Below are positions 11,708 through 15,389 of a stretch of 15,389 bases of DNA, piece by piece (within the stretch, counting starts at the first letter, position 1; every line of letters begins with the position of its first letter). Below the pieces are notes generated by a model that searched no databases, was not told the origin of the DNA, and saw only the letters and a list, made by a program, of their open reading frames with translations. A program made the position numbers and the translations under genes. Source of the stretch: Intestinibacillus sp964580155 (lineage in GTDB: Bacteria > Bacillota > Clostridia > Oscillospirales > Butyricicoccaceae); assembly GCA_964580155.1 (NCBI GenBank), contig CAZOJP010000044.1, positions 1 to 15,389 of the forward strand, written 5' to 3'.

Positions 11708-12823
11708 CTATTGCGCGAGATACTGCGCGAGCGTGCCGCCCGTTTCGCTCGGCGTGAAGTACAGCGCGTCCTCGCCCGCAAACAGCGTCGGCGCGAGCGC
11801 GGCGCTTGTATACATGGGCACGAGCTTTGCGGTGTCGCCGCCCGTCAGCCTGCCGATGATGGTGCGCATGCTGTCGCCGCTCGTCTCGTTTTGCACCGCC
11901 ATCGGCACATAGAGCGCGTGCGCCGCCTGATACAGCTTGGCGACATCCTGTCCGGTGCTGCCGTTCAGTCCGTCCTGCGCGGTCGGATCGTCCGCAACGA
12001 CCGACACCTTGACCGGTGCGGCGGCCGCGGCAAGCGCGGTCAGGCGCTGCGCAAGCAGATCGGCGCGCGCCGCGGGCGCGGCATAGGCATCGCCGTATGC
12101 GATGCGTCCGAGCACGCCCTCCGGCGGATAGCCGAACGCGCGCAGCACGATTTCGTCAAAGCCTGCGTCCTTGCACGCCTGCACCTGCGCGGTCAGGTAC
12201 TGCATCGCCTCGTCCGAGGCCGGATCGAGCCAGCGCTTGCCGTCGGGCAGGCGCCACGCTTTTTTGTCCACGTTTTGCAGGGCGGCCGCCGCGGTCTGCT
12301 TGGCATACGCGTTGTCGCGGAAGGCATAGACCACCGCGGTGGTCTGAAAGCCGGCCTCCTTGAGCGCCGCCAGCGGCGCGCGCAGCGTGTCCGCGCCGAT
12401 GGCCGTGCCGTCTGCATCCTTGACCGTAATTGCGGCGTGCGTCAGCTTTCCGCTTGCCTTGAGCTGCGCGGCCTGCGCGAGATACGCGCTGTCCGCGAGC
12501 TTGTCCGACGGAATTTCGAGTGTGCGCGTCACGCTCGGCTGGGTGACGGCAGGGGTCTGCGTTTCGGGCGGTGTCTCGGGCTTTGCCGTGTTATTTTGGC
12601 CCTCGACGACCTGAAAATCGACCGCATCCTCCGGCTTTTGCGTCTGCGTCTGCCCGTGTCCGGGCCACATCAGGGTGTGTCCGAACAGCGTAACGGTGGA
12701 CATACGCTGGAAGAAAAGAAGGAAAATGATGCATGAGACAATGAACAGGCTGAGCAGCGCAATCAAGACGCCGCGCAGCACACGCCGCCGCTGTGCGCGC
12801 CGCCCACGGTACGGATGATACAT
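11708..12823 (-). CDS. Membrane-anchored putative glycosidase-fold protein (DUF4015-like)
   Basis: 371 residues. An Arg-rich cytoplasmic tip (1-17), one membrane helix (about 18-38) and a Thr/Pro/Gln-rich linker (to about 98) place the domain outside the cell. The rest resembles the putative TIM-barrel glycoside hydrolase family DUF4015 (Pfam PF13200): VKDADG (134-139) in place of the usual VKDDxG, AVVYAFRDNAYAK (163-175), a W...WLDP block (190-201) and KDAGFDEIVL (218-227). Family members normally continue with FDYVRFP, whereas here the sequence is RAFGYPP (228-234), so the putative catalytic Asp is missing and the fold may only bind a ligand. Substrate unknown; cell-wall polysaccharide is a guess. 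AAAAGGAG six bases before ATG. It follows the Rnf terminator by 40 bases with no visible promoter, and it ends at a strong bidirectional terminator. Confidence 0.75.
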   Translation of the reverse strand: MYHPYRGRRAQRRRVLRGVLIALLSLFIVSCIIFLLFFQRMSTVTLFGHTLMWPGHGQTQTQKPEDAVDFQVVEGQNNTAKPETPPETQTPAVTQPSVTRTLEIPSDKLADSAYLAQAAQLKASGKLTHAAITVKDADGTAIGADTLRAPLAALKEAGFQTTAVVYAFRDNAYAKQTAAAALQNVDKKAWRLPDGKRWLDPASDEAMQYLTAQVQACKDAGFDEIVLRAFGYPPEGVLGRIAYGDAYAAPAARADLLAQRLTALAAAAAPVKVSVVADDPTAQDGLNGSTGQDVAKLYQAAHALYVPMAVQNETSGDSMRTIIGRLTGGDTAKLVPMYTSAALAPTLFAGEDALYFTPSETGGTLAQYLAQ

Positions 12824-12863
12824 AAAGAACTCCTTTTCTTTCTTTTTCTCGCAGGTTTATCAC

Positions 12864-12898
12864 AAAAACGGGGGCGGTATGGTGACCGCTCCCCGTTT
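12864..12898 (-). terminator. Terminator at the end of the rnf operon
   Basis: On the minus strand AAACGGGG-A-GCGGT pairs with ACCGCCCCCGTTT (13 pairs, one bulged A) around a six-base loop and runs into TTTTTG. It lies 37 bases after the rnfB stop and 40 bases before the next start codon. Confidence 0.85.
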
Positions 12899-12935
12899 GT
12901 GCGCAAACAATGTAAAATCAGGTTGCGTTCGCGGG

Positions 12936-13820
12936 CTACGCTTGCGCTGTCTGGGCTTGTGCGGCGGCCTTGGCCTTTTCCGCCTGTGCCTTTTGCATGG
13001 CCTTGAACTTTTCCTTTTCCTCCGCGGTCGCCACGGGCTCGATGCAGTCCTTCGGGCAGACCTTGGTGCACATCTTACAGTTTGTGCATTTGTCGTAATC
13101 GATGACTGCCACATTGTCGATGACATGGATGGCATCGAACTTACAGGTGCGCTCGCACATGCCGCACGCGATGCATGCGGTGGTACAGACCTTCATCGCG
13201 GCCGCGCCCTTGTCGTGGTTCATGCAGTTGACATGCACCTTCTTTGCCGCAGCGACAAAGTCGATGAGATGCTTCGGACAGGCTGTGATGCACTTGCCGC
13301 ACGCCACGCACTTGTCCGCGTCCACGCGCGCAACACCGTTTTCGATGTGCAGCGCGTCGAATGCGCACGCATTGACGCACGAGCCCAGACCCATGCAGCC
13401 GTATGCGCATTCCTTCGGGCCGCCCGCAACGCGCATGGCGGCGGTGCAGTCCTGCAGACCCTCATACTTCGCCTTGTCGACCGCGTTGCAGCCGCCGTTG
13501 CAGTATACGTGCGCGACCTTGCGCTCGGTTGCGCCCGCTTCCACGCCCATGACCTGCGCGACCTGCTCCGCGCACGCGGCGCCGCCGACCGGACAGCCGT
13601 TGACCGGGGCCTCGCCCGCAACAATTGCCGCCGCCAGACCGTCGCAGCCCGGATAGCCGCAGCCGCCGCAGTTTGCACCGGGCAGACATTCGCGCACGAG
13701 CGGCACGCGCTCGTCGACCTCAACCGCGAACACATTCGCGGCGATGCCGAGCAGAATCGCGAACAGCACGCCCATGACAACCAGCACGACGACTGCATAA
13801 ATTACGTTTTGAATATCCAT
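12936..13820 (-). CDS. rnfB: Rnf complex subunit B, polyferredoxin
   Basis: 294 residues. An N-terminal membrane anchor (about 7-30) is followed by the Fe-S motif LPGANCGGCGYPGC...CP (Cys51, 54, 59, 76). Ferredoxin-type CxxCxxCxxxC motifs follow at 171-181, 216-226 and 245-255, and additional Cys (138, 142, 148, 152, 199, 212) fit further partial clusters, so a multi-cluster clostridial-type RnfB. The tail is an Ala/Lys/Gln-rich helix (265-294). RnfB is the entry for electrons from reduced ferredoxin in the ferredoxin:NAD oxidoreductase that pumps Na+ or H+. It is the last gene of the operon, 24 bases after rnfA, with GAAGGGG before the ATG. The Na+ or H+ specificity cannot be told from this part. 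Confidence 0.96.
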   Translation of the reverse strand: MDIQNVIYAVVVLVVMGVLFAILLGIAANVFAVEVDERVPLVRECLPGANCGGCGYPGCDGLAAAIVAGEAPVNGCPVGGAACAEQVAQVMGVEAGATERKVAHVYCNGGCNAVDKAKYEGLQDCTAAMRVAGGPKECAYGCMGLGSCVNACAFDALHIENGVARVDADKCVACGKCITACPKHLIDFVAAAKKVHVNCMNHDKGAAAMKVCTTACIACGMCERTCKFDAIHVIDNVAVIDYDKCTNCKMCTKVCPKDCIEPVATAEEKEKFKAMQKAQAEKAKAAAQAQTAQA

Positions 13821-13844
13821 TCTAATACACCCCTTCTTTCGCCC

Positions 13845-14456
13845 TTACCAGATCTTCAGGCCGGAGAAGCCCATGAAGCTCATCGCGAGCAGCGCCGCGG
13901 AAACCAGCGCGATCGGGAAGCCCTCAAAGCACTTCGGGCACTTGGAGGTCAGATCCAGACGCTCACGGATGGTGGAGAACAGCACGATCGCGAGCGTATA
14001 GCCCACACCGGCGGCAACGCCGTATACGACCGCGCCGATGAAGGAGTAGCCGTTGTTGATGTTGGTAATCGCCGCACCGAGTACCGCACAGTTGGTGGTG
14101 ATGAGCGGGAGGAAGATGCCGAGCGCCTGATAGAGCGCGGGCATGGACTTCTTCATGAACATCTCAACAAACTGTACGAGCGTTGCGATAACCAGAATGA
14201 ACGCGATGGTCTGCATGTACTCCAGATGCAACGGCACAAGAATAAAATACTGTACCGCCCACGAGACCGCACTTGCCAGAGCCATGACGAAGATAACCGC
14301 CATGCCCATGCCGACCGCAGTATCGGTCTTTTTGGAAACACCGAAGAATGAGCAGCAGCCGAGGAACTGGACAAGGATGTAGTTGTTGACAAGGATCGCC
14401 GCGATCGCCAGACTCAGCAGATCGGTGACGCCCATTGCTGCGGGAAATTCAAACAT
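13845..14456 (-). CDS. rnfA: Rnf complex subunit A, membrane protein
   Basis: 203 residues, about six membrane helices, with NNYILVQFLGCCSFFGVSKK (24-43) as the family signature. Cys35 in LGCCSFFG and Cys123 in TTNCAVLG are the positions that, in Rnf and Nqr, help hold a [2Fe-2S] centre in the membrane together with RnfE. An extra Cys34 stands next to Cys35. The ATG directly follows the TAA of rnfE with no base between, and AAAGGAGG lies inside the end of rnfE, which points to translational coupling. Confidence 0.96.
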   Translation of the reverse strand: MFEFPAAMGVTDLLSLAIAAILVNNYILVQFLGCCSFFGVSKKTDTAVGMGMAVIFVMALASAVSWAVQYFILVPLHLEYMQTIAFILVIATLVQFVEMFMKKSMPALYQALGIFLPLITTNCAVLGAAITNINNGYSFIGAVVYGVAAGVGYTLAIVLFSTIRERLDLTSKCPKCFEGFPIALVSAALLAMSFMGFSGLKIW

Positions 14457-15071
14457 TTACTTGTCCTCCTTTCCGGACATGATCTTCTGGATGACCGCGA
14501 GGATGAAGCCCATTGCGAGGAAGCCGCCTGCGGGCAGGATCATCATGACTGCGGGGTTCGAGAAGATGCGGATGCCGTTTACGCCGTTGACATAGCCGGA
14601 CAGGATGGTGCCTGCGCCGAGCAGCTCACGGAAGAAGCCCATGAGGACGAGCGCGAACGTGAAGCCCAGACCCATGCACACACCATCAAGGATGGACGGA
14701 AGCGGCTTATTCTTGGACGCATAGGCCTCGGCGCGGCCGAGGATGATGCAGTTTACAACGATCAGCGGCAGGAACAGACCGAGCGAAGCGGCAAGTGCGG
14801 GCACATAAGCGTTGAGCAGCATCTGAATAAGGGATACGAACGTCGCAATGATTGAAATGAACGCTGCAATACGGATTTTGTCGGGGATGATCTTGCGCAG
14901 AAGCGAAATAACGAGGTTCGAGCCGATCAGAACGGCGGTCGCCGCAAGACCCATGCCGATCGCGTTATTGAGCGAAGTCGTCGTCGCGAGCGCGGGGCAC
15001 AGACCGATGGTCTGCATGAATACCGGGTTATCAAGGATGACACCGGCTTTAAGCTGGTCAGAAAATTTCAT
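14457..15071 (-). CDS. rnfE: Rnf complex subunit E, membrane protein
   Basis: 204 residues from MKFSDQLKAGVIL, about six membrane helices, the inverted-topology partner of RnfA. NPVFMQTIGLCPALA (15-29) and LPLIVVNCIILGRAEAYA (101-118) are the signatures; Cys25 and Cys108 complete the four-Cys set for the membrane [2Fe-2S] centre. The start is chosen for this family-standard N-terminus and for AAGGAGGAGG just upstream; a longer frame to 15290 reads through rnfG. It follows rnfG by 16 bases. Confidence 0.96.
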   Translation of the reverse strand: MKFSDQLKAGVILDNPVFMQTIGLCPALATTTSLNNAIGMGLAATAVLIGSNLVISLLRKIIPDKIRIAAFISIIATFVSLIQMLLNAYVPALAASLGLFLPLIVVNCIILGRAEAYASKNKPLPSILDGVCMGLGFTFALVLMGFFRELLGAGTILSGYVNGVNGIRIFSNPAVMMILPAGGFLAMGFILAVIQKIMSGKEDK

Positions 15072-15087
15072 CGTTTCCTCCTCCTTC

Positions 15088-15389
15088 TTAACCGAGCGTC
15101 GCGACGAACTGCGCCGCGGTGTTAACGCCCTTGGTGACGGCGCGGGAGGTGATGGTCGCGCCCGTGATGGCGTTGATCTCGCCGCCGTCCTTCGTGACTG
15201 CGAGCGAGCCGTCAGCCGCCTTGCCCGCGAACTGCGCCATCCACGACGGATCCTGCTGCGCCTTCGCGCCCAGACCCGGGGTCTCCGCATGTGCTGTGAC
15301 CTTTGCGCCTGCGACCGTACCGTCGGAGTTGATACCGACGATCATCATCAGCGCGCCGCCAAAGCCCTTGGGCAGAACCTCGACGCAGT
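15088..15389 (-). CDS. rnfG: Rnf complex subunit G, FMN-binding, C-terminal part
   Basis: The 3' part of rnfG, about 100 residues; the frame stays open to the window edge. The visible part runs from about VEVLPKGFGGALMM through HAETPGLGAKA and ends with the flavinylation motif ITGATITSRAV, where the second Thr of the family GAT-x-(S/T) motif is the site at which ApbE attaches FMN through a phosphoester bond. RnfG sits on the outer face and passes electrons in the Rnf chain. The first ATG pair inside the window (15343-15348) is internal, not the start. Gene order G-E-A-B agrees with the standard rnfCDGEAB operon; C and D should lie beyond the right edge. Confidence 0.93.
   Translation of the reverse strand, partial: CVEVLPKGFGGALMMIVGINSDGTVAGAKVTAHAETPGLGAKAQQDPSWMAQFAGKAADGSLAVTKDGGEINAITGATITSRAVTKGVNTAAQFVATLG

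Noticed and set aside
12879..14351. 490-codon plus-strand ORF opposite rnfB and rnfA
   Set aside because: Shadow of two certain Rnf genes; His/Arg/Ala-rich composition with no recognisable domain.
15072..15290. N-terminal extension of RnfE (277-codon version)
   Set aside because: Extension is an Arg/Ser-rich read of rnfG in another frame; the family start MKFSDQ with a strong ribosome site is at 15071.

Overview
The window looks like a chromosomal segment of a GC-rich, spore-forming, anaerobic gut-type Clostridia (Oscillospirales/Butyricicoccaceae-like). This placement is inferred from gene families, not from a database match. Supporting signs are a clostridial-type Rnf operon, a tryptophanase, an SLH-domain surface protein, a Mini-III RNase, SigA-like promoters in AT-rich gaps, and a short gene behind a sequence that fits the forespore SigG promoter consensus. 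I see no insertion sequence, CRISPR array, tRNA or rRNA.

Layout. (1) 1-2028, + strand: the 3' end of a tryptophanase gene, a strong intrinsic terminator, then a Na+-dependent NSS-family transporter, probably for tryptophan or another aromatic amino acid. (2) 2090-3448, - strand: glutamate dehydrogenase, convergent with the transporter, behind an AT-rich control region that carries a perfect palindrome. (3) 3750-7894, - strand, transcribed right to left: OmpR-family response regulator, sensor histidine kinase, membrane-anchored HtrA protease, then a small MGMT-like DNA-binding protein. This resembles the envelope-stress two-component/HtrA pairings of other Firmicutes. (4) 8022-10356, - strand: a secreted SLH protein with a methionine-rich C-terminal region, and upstream of it a YebC/TACO1-family protein; each has its own promoter and terminator. 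(5) 10449-10711, + strand: a compact unit made of a SigG-like promoter, a 43-residue Asn/Gln-repeat peptide and a long terminator. (6) 10711-11611: divergent mrnC (-) and trxA (+) whose predicted -10 boxes overlap. (7) 11708-12823, - strand: membrane-anchored, DUF4015-like glycosidase-fold protein. (8) 12936-15389, - strand: rnfB, rnfA, rnfE and the 3' end of rnfG, in the usual ...G-E-A-B order.

Physiology (inference). Tryptophanase makes indole, pyruvate and ammonia. Glutamate dehydrogenase handles ammonia and glutamate. Rnf couples reduced ferredoxin and NAD to an ion gradient that could drive the Na+ symporter. The two-component/HtrA cluster and the SLH protein belong to the cell envelope.

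The most interesting object is the Asn/Gln-repeat peptide gene with a perfect SigG consensus match, a candidate new type of small forespore protein. Other notable points are terminators that sit directly in front of the ribosome binding site of a co-directional gene (three cases), a shared extended -10 promoter form (three cases), and substituted signature residues in the MGMT-like and DUF4015-like proteins.
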